A DNA stretch of 64,000 nt from an uncultured Pseudomonadales bacterium (GTDB lineage Bacteria; Pseudomonadota; Gammaproteobacteria; Pseudomonadales; Porticoccaceae): assembly GCA_943788875.1 (NCBI GenBank), contig CALSSA010000004.1, positions 62,001 to 126,000 on the forward strand. Reading direction: 5' to 3'. Below the pieces are notes generated by a model that worked only from the letters and a program-made list of their open reading frames with translations, had not been told where the DNA came from and ran no database searches. A program made the translations under genes and the position numbers. Positions 18,356 to 27,846 of the stretch are shown one piece after another; position 1 is the stretch's first letter; every line of letters begins with the position of its first letter.

Positions 18356-20122
18356 TTAGCGCCCCGACTCTGGTGTCACACGCATCACTTCTGCAATTGA
18401 AGTAATGCCGGCCGCGACTTTTTCTGCCCCCGCGAGTCGCAGGGGCTTCATGCCTAGTTTCACTGCAACCTCGCGAATAGATTGAATATCGCTATGCCCG
18501 CTAATCTCGGCGAGCAATGGTTTGCTGAGAGCCATTATTTCATAAACACCCTGTCGACCTGAATAGCCAGTATTGCGACATTCTAAACAGCCTCCGGGCT
18601 GATAGATAACCTTGGGTATCGATATTGTCATTGGCTGCACTAACTCCTGCCATGCGGCGGGATCTGGAGTGATTTCCACCCTGCAGCTAGTGCACAGGGT
18701 TCGCACCAATCGCTGAGCCATCACTCCATTCAGAGTGGCCTTGAGCAAATGAGCGGGCAGACCCAAGTCTAATAACCGGCTAATGGCAGTCGGAGCATCA
18801 TTGGTATGCAAGGTTGAAAGTACCAAATGGCCTGTCAGTGCTGCCTGAACCGCCATCTCTGCGGTTTCCCGATCGCGGATTTCACCGACCATAATAATAT
18901 CTGGATCCTGACGCATCAATGTGCGAATGCCTGCGGCAAAATCAAACTCGATAACGGACTGAATTTGGCTCTGATTAAAGTCGTCAACCACCATTTCAAT
19001 GGGATCTTCTATGGTGCTGACATTCACTGTTTCCGTGGCCAGACTCTTTAATGTTGAATAAAGGGTCGTAGTTTTTCCCGACCCTGTAGGACCAGTGACC
19101 AACACAATGCCATTGCCGCGCTGAGTCATCGCTTGCCAGTGCACATAGTCCTGGTCTACTAAACCCAGCTGGGTAAAGCTGCGCAACAACACATCCGGAT
19201 CAAAGATACGCATCACCAATTTTTCACCAAAGGCGGTTGGCATGGTGGAGAGTCGCAACTCTACCTCTCTGGTGTTGGGGGCCACCGTTTTGATACGGCC
19301 ATCCTGAGGCCTGCGCTTTTCGGCCACATCCATGCGTCCCAGTATTTTGAGGCGGCTGAGCATGGCGGTCATAACATTGTCGGGTAGCTCGTAAACCAGA
19401 TGCAGAACGCCATCTATGCGAAAACGCACCTTGCCTTTGTCCCGGCGGGGCTCTAAGTGAATATCACTGGCACGCTGTTCAAAAGCATATTGCAGCAACC
19501 AGTCAACAATATTTACTATGTGCTGGTCCTGAGCATCTGGATCTTTAAGCTTGCCCACTTCAAGCAATTGCTCGAAATTGGCAATGCCTTTTGCCGAGTT
19601 AGTGGCGCCAGCACCAAACACCGATTTGGCCAGAGAATAAAACTCTACGGTATATTTCTTGATATCGGCGGGGCTGGCAAACACGCGACGTATACTGCGG
19701 CCTGAGGTCTGCTCAAGGCTCTCTACCCAGCTGCAATCAAAGGGCTCTGTGCAGGCTATCACCAGTTCCTGTGGACTGACCTCAAGACAGAGAATGCCAT
19801 AGCGCTGGGCATAGGCGAATGACATGGCTCCGGTGACTGCCGGTACATTTATTTTGAGCGGATCTATATGGTTAAGCTGCAGCTGGACCTTATCTGCGAG
19901 CCACTGGCTCAGTACTTGCAGACTGAGTGGGCTGTTGGTCTGGGCATGACTGTATTGCCGCCCAGCAATAATTTGCAGCGGATGCAGTAGCGCTTCATCC
20001 TGCCCACGCTGAGCAGCAGCCAGACTATTGGCATCAGCCTGATTGAGCAGGCCCTCAGCAACCAAATCTTTTAGCAGACCACTGAGACTGAGATATAGCC
20101 CAGCTGATTTAATCTTATTCAT
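18356..20122 (-). CDS. GspE/PulE/PilB-type secretion ATPase
   Basis: 588 aa. An N-terminal MshEN/GSPII_E-like domain (about 1-170) is followed by the hexameric ATPase core. Walker A is GPTGSGKTTTLYS, the Asp box STIEDPIEM, Walker B QDPDIIMVGEIRDRETA, and the His box TGHLVLSTLHTND. The Zn-binding tetracysteine has CTSC, then CLEC about 35 residues later. It powers assembly of type II secretion pseudopili or type IV pili. No other secretion or pilus gene is in the window, so it is an orphan here and its system cannot be named. glnE follows after 15 b. Confidence 0.9.
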   Translation of the reverse strand: MNKIKSAGLYLSLSGLLKDLVAEGLLNQADANSLAAAQRGQDEALLHPLQIIAGRQYSHAQTNSPLSLQVLSQWLADKVQLQLNHIDPLKINVPAVTGAMSFAYAQRYGILCLEVSPQELVIACTEPFDCSWVESLEQTSGRSIRRVFASPADIKKYTVEFYSLAKSVFGAGATNSAKGIANFEQLLEVGKLKDPDAQDQHIVNIVDWLLQYAFEQRASDIHLEPRRDKGKVRFRIDGVLHLVYELPDNVMTAMLSRLKILGRMDVAEKRRPQDGRIKTVAPNTREVELRLSTMPTAFGEKLVMRIFDPDVLLRSFTQLGLVDQDYVHWQAMTQRGNGIVLVTGPTGSGKTTTLYSTLKSLATETVNVSTIEDPIEMVVDDFNQSQIQSVIEFDFAAGIRTLMRQDPDIIMVGEIRDRETAEMAVQAALTGHLVLSTLHTNDAPTAISRLLDLGLPAHLLKATLNGVMAQRLVRTLCTSCRVEITPDPAAWQELVQPMTISIPKVIYQPGGCLECRNTGYSGRQGVYEIMALSKPLLAEISGHSDIQSIREVAVKLGMKPLRLAGAEKVAAGITSIAEVMRVTPESGR

Positions 20123-20246
20123 TGCACAACTCCCTATGCCTTACTTATCCAAACTATTTTGTTCAAGCTATGAATCCACAGCTCTAAGTATGGTTGGGCA
20201 ATATCCGCAGCGCAATGTAATCTCTGGGGCTGTTTGTAAGACAACG

Positions 20247-20263
20247 CGTGGTATAATCGTGAC
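20247..20263 (+). promoter_or_regulatory. Extended -10 promoter of argA, leaderless transcript likely
   Basis: TGGTATAAT (20247-20255) is a perfect TATAAT with an upstream TG extension; no good -35 is seen. A start 6-8 b downstream falls at about 20262-20263, one or two bases before the argA ATG at 20264. No Shine-Dalgarno precedes that ATG. Confidence 0.7.
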
Positions 20264-21565
20264 ATGAATACAAACACCTATGTAGAGTTCTTTCGCCAGA
20301 CCTCTCCTTATATCCATGCCCACAGAGGCAAGACCTTTGTTATCGCTCTCGGCGGTGATGCTGTTTTGCATGACAACTTTCACAGTACGGTCCATGATAT
20401 TGCCCTGCTGCAAAGTCTTGGTATCCGTGTGGTATTGGTACATGGTGCCCGTCCGCAGATTGACAAACGCCTGCAGCTGTCAGAGATAGAATCCAAGTTT
20501 CATGGGTCGCTGCGTATTACCAGTGCTGAAATCATGGCCTGCGTGAAAGAAGCCGTCGGCAGTACCAGACTGGAGATTGAATCAGAGTTGAGTATGGGTT
20601 TGCCCAACTCACCTATGCATGGCGCGCAGATCCGCGTGATTGGCGGCAATTTTATTACTGCTAAGCCTGTGGGTATCCGCGATGGCGTTGATTTTCAACG
20701 CAGTGGTGAAATTCGTCGCATCAATGCACCAGCGATTGAACAGCAGCTGGTTGATGGGGCCATGATTCTGATGTCACCGGTGGGCTTTTCGCCTACTGGA
20801 GAGGCATTTAATCTCAGTTATCAGGACGTGGCTACAAAGACTGCTATCGCGCTCAATGCAGAAAAGCTCATTTTGGTCAGTGAGGCTGAGGGGATATTTG
20901 ATGGTGCTGATCTCCTGCGTAATTTATCACTCCTAGAAGTACAGGATTTAATCGCCAAGTCAGAACCATCAGAGCAGCAGCTGCTTGACTGCGCCTACAA
21001 GGCCTGTCGCAACGGTGTAGATCGAGTGCATCTGGTTGGCTGTGCAGAGGATGGTGGGCTCCTGTCGGAACTGTTTACCAGAGATGGCAGTGGCACATTG
21101 GTGATGAAAGATCATTCAGAGGTCATCAGGCCAGCAACCGTCGATGATGTGGGTGGCATACTCAATCTAATTGCGCCTTTGGAAGATCAAAAAATTCTGG
21201 TTAAACGTTCGCGGGAATTGCTGGAGACTGAGATCTCACGCTTTATGCTGGTCGTTCATCCAGAGGGTTTATTGCTCGGCTGCGCGGCACTTTACCCAAC
21301 CTCTGACCAGACCATTGGCGAGTTGGCTTGTGTGGCTACTCATCCGGAGTTTCATGGCCAGGGAATTGCCTCAAGATTATTCGACGCGATCGCCGATAAT
21401 GCTCAGCAAAATGGTTTTAACAAATTGTTTGTACTGACCACCCAAACCGCTCATTGGTTTTTAGAGAAAGGCTTTATTGAGGCAGAACTCAGTGACCTGC
21501 CAGCACAGAAGCAGTCGCTGTATAATTATCAGCGTAACTCGAGAATTTTTAGCAAAGTCATTTAG
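20264..21565 (+). CDS. argA: N-acetylglutamate synthase
   Basis: 433 aa. The N-terminal amino-acid-kinase domain (about 1-290) contains YIHAHRGKTFVIALGGDAV, and the C-terminal GNAT domain contains ATHPEFHGQGIASRLF for acetyl-CoA binding. It catalyses the first step of arginine synthesis, acetylating glutamate; in this class the kinase domain binds arginine for feedback inhibition. The N-terminus (YVEFFRQTSPYIHAHRGKTF) matches ArgA from its first residues, so the ATG at 20264 is the only plausible start, although no ribosome site precedes it. ilvD follows after 46 b. Confidence 0.95.
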   Translation: MNTNTYVEFFRQTSPYIHAHRGKTFVIALGGDAVLHDNFHSTVHDIALLQSLGIRVVLVHGARPQIDKRLQLSEIESKFHGSLRITSAEIMACVKEAVGSTRLEIESELSMGLPNSPMHGAQIRVIGGNFITAKPVGIRDGVDFQRSGEIRRINAPAIEQQLVDGAMILMSPVGFSPTGEAFNLSYQDVATKTAIALNAEKLILVSEAEGIFDGADLLRNLSLLEVQDLIAKSEPSEQQLLDCAYKACRNGVDRVHLVGCAEDGGLLSELFTRDGSGTLVMKDHSEVIRPATVDDVGGILNLIAPLEDQKILVKRSRELLETEISRFMLVVHPEGLLLGCAALYPTSDQTIGELACVATHPEFHGQGIASRLFDAIADNAQQNGFNKLFVLTTQTAHWFLEKGFIEAELSDLPAQKQSLYNYQRNSRIFSKVI

Positions 21566-21611
21566 GCTCTGCAGTTGCGCCTAACCACAGTATCTTAACA
21601 AGGGAAATTCG

Positions 21612-23447
21612 ATGCCAAAGTATCGTTCACACACTACCACCCAGGGGCGTAATATGGCCGGTGCTCGCGCCCTTTGGCGTGCCACTGGCATGAAAGACGA
21701 CGATTTTAACAAGCCGATGATTGCCATCGCCAACTCCTATACCCAGTTTGTGCCTGGTCATGTGCACCTTAAGGATATGGGTGATCTGGTTGCCGCAGAG
21801 ATCGCCAAAGTCGGCGGTATTGCCCGTGAATTTCACACCATTGCTGTAGATGACGGCATTGCTATGGGTCATGATGGCATGCTCTATTCCCTGCCTTCCC
21901 GGGATGTCATTGCTGACTCTGTTGAATATATGGTCAATGCCCACTGTGCAGACGCACTGGTGTGTATTTCCAACTGCGACAAAATTACCCCGGGAATGTT
22001 GATGGCCGCGATGCGCCTTAATATCCCAGTGATCTTCGTGTCCGGTGGCCCCATGGAAGCCGGCAAGACAAAGCTGGCTGATCATAAGCTGGATCTAGTT
22101 GATGCCATGGTGATTGCCGTGGACGACTCCGCCAGCGACGAGAAGGTCGCTGAGTATGAGCGTTCGGCCTGTCCGACCTGTGGTTCCTGTTCCGGTATGT
22201 TTACCGCCAATAGCATGAACTGTCTTACTGAGGCTCTAGGGCTGTCGCTGCCGGGCAATGGCACCGTCCTGGCCACCCATTCCGATCGCCGCGAGCTATT
22301 CCAGGAAGCGGGTCGCACGATCGTTAAGATGGCTCGCCAGCATTATGAGCAGGATGACTACTCTGTGCTGCCGCGTTCAATCGCCAACTTTAAGGCGTTT
22401 GAAAATGCCATGACATTAGATATCTGCATGGGTGGCTCAACCAACACGATCCTGCATTTGTTGGCCGCAGTTCAGGAGGCGGGCATTGAATTTGATATGG
22501 CGGATATTGATCGTCTGTCTCGAGTGGTTCCCCAGCTTTGCAAGGTAGCACCAAATACACCTGAATATCATGTTGAGGATGTGCATCGTGCCGGCGGCAT
22601 TATGGGTATTTTGGCCGAACTGAGTCGCGCTGGATTAATTCATGGTGACCTGCCCACAGTGCATTCGGCAAGCATGCAAGAGGCTCTGGATAAATGGGAT
22701 ATTGTCAGCGGCCATGTCAGCGAAGAGGTGAAAACCTTTTATAAGGCGGGGCCCGCAGGCATTCCAACCCAGACCGCATTTAGTCAAAGCACAAGATGGC
22801 CATCGCTGGATGCAGATCGCGAGCAGGGTTGTATTCGCAATATTGAGAATGCCTTTAGCCTGGAGGGCGGACTTGCAGTATTAACTGGCAATCTTGCACC
22901 AGACGGCTGTGTGGTTAAAACCTCTGGCGTAGATGAATCAATTCATGTGTTTGAAGGCCCGGCCTTTATTACCGAAAGTCAGGATGAGGCTGTTTCCTGC
23001 ATTCTCAATGATGAAGTTAAAGCTGGAGATGTCGTGATTGTGCGCTACGAGGGCCCGCGCGGTGGACCTGGTATGCAGGAAATGCTCTATCCCACGAGCT
23101 ATATCAAGTCGAAGAATCTGGGGAAGGCCTGTGCACTGATTACCGATGGCCGCTTTTCTGGCGGCACTTCCGGCCTTTCCATTGGTCATGTCTCTCCAGA
23201 AGCTGGCGCCGGTGGCAATATTGGTCTGGTGCGCAAAGGAGACAGCATTCGTATTGATATTCCCAACCGCAGTATTGATGTGCTGTTGTCTGATGAAGAG
23301 CTTGAAACTCGCCGTGCAGAGCAGGATAAGTTAGGTTGGAAACCGGTTGAGGAACGTCCACGCAAGGTAACGGCGTCATTAAAGGCCTATGCCAAACTAG
23401 CTACCAGTGCCGATAAAGGTGCGGTAAGAGATCTGTCACAGCTCTAG
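21612..23447 (+). CDS. ilvD: Dihydroxy-acid dehydratase
   Basis: 611 aa, the standard length. It dehydrates 2,3-dihydroxy-3-methyl acids to the 2-oxo acids that IlvE aminates. Iron-sulfur ligands are visible in [13 protein letters not shown] and in [20 protein letters not shown]. The C-terminal half holds [13 protein letters not shown] and [22 protein letters not shown] Shine-Dalgarno (AAGGGAA) lies before the ATG. It is followed by a bidirectional terminator shared with the convergent TPR gene. Confidence 0.97.
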   Translation: MPKYRSHTTTQGRNMAGARALWRATGMKDDDFNKPMIAIANSYTQFVPGHVHLKDMGDLVAAEIAKVGGIAREFHTIAVDDGIAMGHDGMLYSLPSRDVIADSVEYMVNAHCADALVCISNCDKITPGMLMAAMRLNIPVIFVSGGPMEAGKTKLADHKLDLVDAMVIAVDDSASDEKVAEYERSACPTCGSCSGMFTANSMNCLTEALGLSLPGNGTVLATHSDRRELFQEAGRTIVKMARQHYEQDDYSVLPRSIANFKAFENAMTLDICMGGSTNTILHLLAAVQEAGIEFDMADIDRLSRVVPQLCKVAPNTPEYHVEDVHRAGGIMGILAELSRAGLIHGDLPTVHSASMQEALDKWDIVSGHVSEEVKTFYKAGPAGIPTQTAFSQSTRWPSLDADREQGCIRNIENAFSLEGGLAVLTGNLAPDGCVVKTSGVDESIHVFEGPAFITESQDEAVSCILNDEVKAGDVVIVRYEGPRGGPGMQEMLYPTSYIKSKNLGKACALITDGRFSGGTSGLSIGHVSPEAGAGGNIGLVRKGDSIRIDIPNRSIDVLLSDEELETRRAEQDKLGWKPVEERPRKVTASLKAYAKLATSADKGAVRDLSQL

Positions 23448-23466
23448 TTTTTATTAGTCTAAAGGC

Positions 23467-23504
23467 ATAAAAAAAGCCCAGTGTTAAAACTGGGCTTTTT
23501 TTAT
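23467..23504. terminator. Bidirectional terminator, ilvD / Ton operon
   Basis: Perfect 15-bp arms (A7-GCCCAG against CTGGGC-T7) with an 8-nt loop, between the convergent ends of ilvD and the TPR gene. Confidence 0.93.
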
Positions 23505-23515
23505 ATTCTGAACAA

Positions 23516-24880
23516 TTACTTCTTATCGCATCCAGGCACTGTTGCACCTACATCGCGAAGTTTGCCCAGACGGGCACCTTCGGCATCCGCATATTGAATC
23601 CACTGCTTCGGATAGCGTTTGCTTTTTGCATCTTTAGCCGCCTTCAAGGATTTCTGGAAAGCAGAGACCGCATCTTTGTAGCAGTGCAAATTAATCAGTG
23701 CGTTGCCCATCACCAGATAGTTGGCTTCAGGACGTTTAACACCGCCTTTCTTTGCTGCTTTGGATGCTGCTTGATAGGCTTTCTTGTCACGGCCCAGATC
23801 CAGATAGATACCGGCAAGTCGAGACTGCAGGTTACCTGTATCGGAGTACTTCGACGCAGACTCAAGAGCCATAAGTGCCTTAACCAGATCTTTAGACTGA
23901 TACCAAGCCGTACCCAGGATCTCGAGATTCTTGGCATTGCGCTCAATGATCTTGTCCTTCATGCCCTTTTCGATAATTCGAGCAGCACGATAAGGCACTT
24001 CTGCACCAAGATACATGTAGGCCATACTCATCACTTGGCTTTCTTTACCAAGCTGGTCGTTTAGGTAGACAACCTCTGTAGCTACCAGACGATCTGATTC
24101 ACGCTCAAGCTCACCATACATGCCGCCTACTTGCTTCCAGTAAGTCCATTTTGGATAGTGCTTGATCAGCTTTTCAAGAATGCTGACGACACGCTTGTAG
24201 TCGCCTTTCTCGTAATACAGAACTCGTTGCAATGACCACCAACCCTCTTTGGGTAGGATGCCCTTGGCTTCGACATCATTAATCGCCTCTTCCAGCATGC
24301 TTAAGGAGTCGCGCTTGCGCTCTAGCTGATAGTAGATCTGTGCCAACAGCACTTTTGCATCGGCACCAACAATCGTGGCCTCCTGCATATAGATCTCAAG
24401 CTCTTTGGCCGCTTCAGCATAACGCTCTTCGACGGTAAATAGCTGCGCCAATGTGTAGCGAGTATCCAGACGCAACTCCGGAGGAGTGCCAGCTCCATTA
24501 ATCACTTTACGATAAGCAGCAATAGCACTACCGAAGTCTTCTAATGAATAATGCACGTAGCCTTGAAACTTCCAGATCTGAGTCTGCTCGTAGTCAGAGG
24601 CACAGGTCTTTGGGTTGACTTCAATGGTGGTCAGCATGCCGAGAGTCTCAACCCATTGCTCTTCTTCAAGAACAACCTGAACCTTCTCCAGAGCCTTCGC
24701 ACACTTTGCCCCTACAGATTGCCGCTGACGGGTTTTTACGTCTTTATACTTTGGCTGTTTCTTTTCTTCTGCCGCCACAGCTGTGGTGCTAAGCACCGAC
24801 TGCGGGTCTGCCACTGTTACCAGTAAGGGCAACATAAAAGCAGCGCCGAAAACGGCTAATATTTTGGTGCTTCTAAACAT
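23516..24880 (-). CDS. Tetratricopeptide-repeat protein of the Ton operon
   Basis: 454 aa from the ATG at 24880, which follows a good ribosome site (AAGGGG) and leaves only 10 b to the tonB stop; an upstream in-frame ATG would overlap tonB. A signal peptide (FRSTKILAVFGAAFMLPLLV, cleaved near VAAEE) predicts a periplasmic protein. The rest is a chain of TPR-like helical pairs, for example YAEAAKELEIYM, GDYKRVVSILEKLI and KDLVKALMALESA. In gammaproteobacteria such a protein is the last gene of TtpC-type Ton operons. It is probably a periplasmic scaffold; the precise role is not established. Confidence 0.85.
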   Translation of the reverse strand: MFRSTKILAVFGAAFMLPLLVTVADPQSVLSTTAVAAEEKKQPKYKDVKTRQRQSVGAKCAKALEKVQVVLEEEQWVETLGMLTTIEVNPKTCASDYEQTQIWKFQGYVHYSLEDFGSAIAAYRKVINGAGTPPELRLDTRYTLAQLFTVEERYAEAAKELEIYMQEATIVGADAKVLLAQIYYQLERKRDSLSMLEEAINDVEAKGILPKEGWWSLQRVLYYEKGDYKRVVSILEKLIKHYPKWTYWKQVGGMYGELERESDRLVATEVVYLNDQLGKESQVMSMAYMYLGAEVPYRAARIIEKGMKDKIIERNAKNLEILGTAWYQSKDLVKALMALESASKYSDTGNLQSRLAGIYLDLGRDKKAYQAASKAAKKGGVKRPEANYLVMGNALINLHCYKDAVSAFQKSLKAAKDAKSKRYPKQWIQYADAEGARLGKLRDVGATVPGCDKK

Positions 24881-24890
24881 CAGATACCCC

Positions 24891-25496
24891 TTATTTAGCC
24901 ATCTGAAAGGTGAATTTATACAGCACACCAGGGACTTCCTGAGCGGTGCCATCAATCACTCTTGGATTATATTTTAGCTTGTTGGCTGCTTTGATAGCCG
25001 CTCGACCAAAACCCCAACCCTCTGGCCATTCTTCAACCATAACGGGATCGCGAACGCCACCTGTGGTGGTAATAGTTACTTCCACTACAGCATAACCTTC
25101 TTTACCACGGGTCTGAGCGCGGCGAGGATACTGTGGCTGTGGAACATACACAGGGATATAGTCAGAATCTCGGGCAAAACCTGAGTTACCAATACTAAGG
25201 TTACCACCAGCTCTTGGTGCCGCCATGTTTACAGCATTGTCTGGCACTTCAAACTCCAGATTTTCTTCTGGAATGTCTGGTGGAGGCGTCTCAGGATCTT
25301 CAGGTTTTTCAACGTCAGAAGCTTTGGCGTTCTCGGTTAATTGTCTGTCGACATGGAGGAAATCTGGAATTTTAAATGCTTCTTTTTCATCCAGATCCTT
25401 GTTACCAGAGTCAATTAGCTTATACATCAAGATAATCAACGCGAAAGTAACAAGAATGCCCAGTGCGGCAGAAGCAGCAACTCTGATTGCGGTCAT
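24891..25496 (-). CDS. tonB: Energy transducer TonB (TonB2-like)
   Basis: 201 aa: a membrane anchor (about residues 8-28), a short Pro/Glu-rich periplasmic stretch (KPEDPETPPPDIPEE) and a C-terminal TonB domain with QPQYPRRAQTRGKEGYAVVEV, GWGFGRAAIKAANKLKYNP and a final VLYKFTFQMAK. It transmits the proton-motive force from the ExbB/ExbD motor to outer-membrane TonB-dependent receptors. The linker is much shorter than in E. coli TonB and like the TonB2 class. It lies 9 b after exbD. Confidence 0.93.
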   Translation of the reverse strand: MTAIRVAASAALGILVTFALIILMYKLIDSGNKDLDEKEAFKIPDFLHVDRQLTENAKASDVEKPEDPETPPPDIPEENLEFEVPDNAVNMAAPRAGGNLSIGNSGFARDSDYIPVYVPQPQYPRRAQTRGKEGYAVVEVTITTTGGVRDPVMVEEWPEGWGFGRAAIKAANKLKYNPRVIDGTAQEVPGVLYKFTFQMAK

Positions 25497-25505
25497 CTTA
25501 TTAAC

Positions 25506-25910
25506 TCAGTCTTTTTCTACAGAAATAGCCACCGGATTGATACCAATATCGCGGGCGATATCAGCTACCTTAGCAACTGTTTCAATGTTTGACTCATTAT
25601 CGGCCTGGATCACCATGCCGCCCTTTGGATTGTCATTAAATAATCTAGTTAGATTAATTTTTAGTGCGGTAGTTTCAACCCGCTTCTTATCAATCCAGTA
25701 TTCATTGTTCTCGCTAATTGCGACCAGAATACCTACTTTCTTATAAGACTGGGCCGTGTTTGCATCAATCTTAGAGACTTCTACACCTGGCAGCTTAATA
25801 AATGATGCTGTCACGATGAAAAAGATCAGCATGATGAAAACCACATCAAGCATAGGGGTCAGATCGATAGTCTCGCCCTGGGGGCTTGCTTTACTTGTTC
25901 TGTTACGCAT
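25506..25910 (-). CDS. exbD: ExbD/TolR-family biopolymer transport protein
   Basis: 134 aa: a short cytosolic N-terminus, a single membrane helix containing the essential aspartate in LTPMLDVVFIMLIFFIVT, then a periplasmic domain ending ATVAKVADIARDIGINPVA. It forms the proton-conducting stator with ExbB. It lies 45 b after the short exbB gene and 9 b before tonB. Confidence 0.94.
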   Translation of the reverse strand: MRNRTSKASPQGETIDLTPMLDVVFIMLIFFIVTASFIKLPGVEVSKIDANTAQSYKKVGILVAISENNEYWIDKKRVETTALKINLTRLFNDNPKGGMVIQADNESNIETVAKVADIARDIGINPVAISVEKD

Positions 25911-25955
25911 AGTTCTCTCTCACAGGATGCCCGCCATAAAGCTGGCGGGCTCCAA

Positions 25956-26480
25956 TTAGTGATCCATGGTCAAATGGTCTTCCAATAGGTGCTTTTCACG
26001 CTCTGCATGCCGTTCGATATAGGTCAAACCAAATACACCGGAAAGAGCCGCAACCATCCCTGACATTGTCGGAACAGTTGCCTGAGAAACACCACCAGCC
26101 ATTGCCTTGGCATCACCACCACCAGTAAATGCCATCACATCGAATACCACGATCATCCCGGTCACTGTTCCCAGCAGACCAAACAATGGAGCCAGAGCTA
26201 CCAATGTTTTGATCATCATAATATTCTCGTCGATTTTAACACTCACCTCAGAGATCAACTTCTCTCTAATCTGGTGAGCATGTTTGGATTTGCGCTCTGT
26301 GCGTTTTTCCCAAACATTAAGGGCACCTTGAACTTCAAGGACAACACTGGATCGGAGATACCACGCACGTTCAAAGATGAGAGTCCACATAACGAACAGC
26401 AGGACGACAATAGCCCAAAGGACCATGCCGCCTGAATCCATAAACTTCCCAACTTCCGCCATCGTATCAACGAAAAACAT
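25956..26480 (-). CDS. exbB: ExbB-family proton channel (short, ExbB2-like)
   Basis: 174 aa from the ATG at 26480, one base after the stop of the upstream gene; GAGGG precedes it, and the longer in-frame start would lie inside the neighbour. Three membrane helices are seen: about 14-33 (GGMVLWAIVVLLFVMWTLIF), one around LVALAPLFGLLGTVTGMIVVF, and one around QATVPTMSGMVAALSGVF. It is the motor subunit pairing with ExbD. It differs from the larger upstream ExbB paralogue in lacking the periplasmic N-terminal region. Confidence 0.93.
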   Translation of the reverse strand: MFFVDTMAEVGKFMDSGGMVLWAIVVLLFVMWTLIFERAWYLRSSVVLEVQGALNVWEKRTERKSKHAHQIREKLISEVSVKIDENIMMIKTLVALAPLFGLLGTVTGMIVVFDVMAFTGGGDAKAMAGGVSQATVPTMSGMVAALSGVFGLTYIERHAEREKHLLEDHLTMDH

Positions 26481-26481
26481 C

Positions 26482-27846
26482 TTATTTACCCTCGATGGAA
26501 CCAGCAACAATACCTGCGCTCTGCTCTTCAAGAACATGCAGGATGCGTTGTGCTTTACCATTCACCAATGTGTGCATCAGTACAGTAGGAATAGCTACCA
26601 CAAGACCCAATACAGTAGTGATCAATGCCTGAGAGATACCACCGGCCATTGCCTTGGGATCACCAGCACCAAACAGAGTAATCATCTGGAAGGTAATAAT
26701 CATACCGGTTACTGTACCCAGCAGACCCAACAGAGGCGCTACCATAGAGATAATCTTGAGCAGGTTCAGACCTGATTCAATCTCTGGGCGCTCTTTAAGC
26801 ACAGCTTCGTGCAGCTTCAGTTCCAGAGACTCTGGATCCAAACCTGGGTTAGCCGCAGCTACTTTAAGTACACGACCCAGCGGGTTGTCACCAGTAGCAT
26901 TGCCAGACTTAAGCTGCGAGGTAACCTTGCTAGACATGCCAGACAGCACGATAAAGCGCCAGATGGCCAGACCAATTGCTACAGCAAATACGGCAGTGAT
27001 CACATAACCAACGATACCACCAAAATGCCAGCGCTCTACAAGCGTTGGAGTATTGATCAGAGCACGCAGCAAGCCACCACCCAGTGGACCAGTAGGATCC
27101 AGACCAACTTTAGTGAAACCAGAAGTCGCTTCTTGCAGGTCTTCAGCACTGCCTTGGTGCGCAGACGGCTGGCGAGCTAGCTCAGAAACCAGACCGTTTT
27201 CGGTGCTGTACTCAAGGTACATGCCATCAGCCAAAAGGTTGTAAGTACCAACTCGGACCACTTCCATCTCTTCCTGTTCGCCATTAGCTCTCAGAACGGT
27301 TCTGTTGAACTTGACGATACGGGCACTTTCAATCATTTCGCGCTGCTGCTCATACCACAGTTTTTCGATATCTTCGATTGAAGGCAGACGAGTATCACTG
27401 CTCATTTTCTCAATCAAGCTATCGAGGAACTCAGTACGGCCAGGAATCTGCGCGCTGACAATTGACTGATCAAGATTGGCGCGGATATCACCAGCAGCAC
27501 CAGTCAGATGACCAAACAATTCTTTCAGAGAACCCAGACGCTTGTCACGCTGCTCGCGCAGTCCGGCAAGAATCTGATCGTTATCACGAATAGTTTGCTC
27601 GAGACGGTCAGAGCGACGCTCTTCAGCAGCCTTGGTGTTTTGAGCCTGCTTTAACAGCTGAGCCTGCTTGCGCTGGTCGCTTTTAAAAGCAGCTTCTCGG
27701 TTGCGATATTCAGTAGATTCAGAAATCTTAGCGCTCTGAATCATTTGCAGAAGCTCATCGAGAGTCTTTGCATCCTGTGCCAGGGCTGGAGTGCTAAAAG
27801 CAACAGCAGCTACAAAAGCGGCACAAACTTTAACAAATTTATTCAT
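26482..27846 (-). CDS. Long MotA/TolQ/ExbB-family protein with periplasmic coiled coil (TtpC-like)
   Basis: 454 aa. A signal peptide (about 1-23) leads into a long charged coiled coil (about 30-115, rich in Arg, Glu, Gln), then a periplasmic region to about 270. The ExbB-like part has helices at GYVITAVFAVAIGLAIWRF, ISMVAPLLGLLGTVTGMIIT and ALITTVLGLVVAIPTVLM. This is the architecture of TtpC, which in Vibrio is needed with ExbB2-ExbD2-TonB2 for iron-siderophore uptake. Its start overlaps the DUF3450 stop by four bases and the short exbB follows after one base, indicating tight translational coupling. Confidence 0.9.
   Translation of the reverse strand: MNKFVKVCAAFVAAVAFSTPALAQDAKTLDELLQMIQSAKISESTEYRNREAAFKSDQRKQAQLLKQAQNTKAAEERRSDRLEQTIRDNDQILAGLREQRDKRLGSLKELFGHLTGAAGDIRANLDQSIVSAQIPGRTEFLDSLIEKMSSDTRLPSIEDIEKLWYEQQREMIESARIVKFNRTVLRANGEQEEMEVVRVGTYNLLADGMYLEYSTENGLVSELARQPSAHQGSAEDLQEATSGFTKVGLDPTGPLGGGLLRALINTPTLVERWHFGGIVGYVITAVFAVAIGLAIWRFIVLSGMSSKVTSQLKSGNATGDNPLGRVLKVAAANPGLDPESLELKLHEAVLKERPEIESGLNLLKIISMVAPLLGLLGTVTGMIITFQMITLFGAGDPKAMAGGISQALITTVLGLVVAIPTVLMHTLVNGKAQRILHVLEEQSAGIVAGSIEGK

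Noticed and set aside
20168..20443. 91-codon minus-strand frame across the argA promoter
   Set aside because: It overlaps the conserved argA N-terminus and the extended -10, and has no motif or ribosome site.
23594..24064. 156-codon open frame antisense to the TPR gene
   Set aside because: It lies within a well-supported gene with a clear signal peptide and operon position; no independent support.
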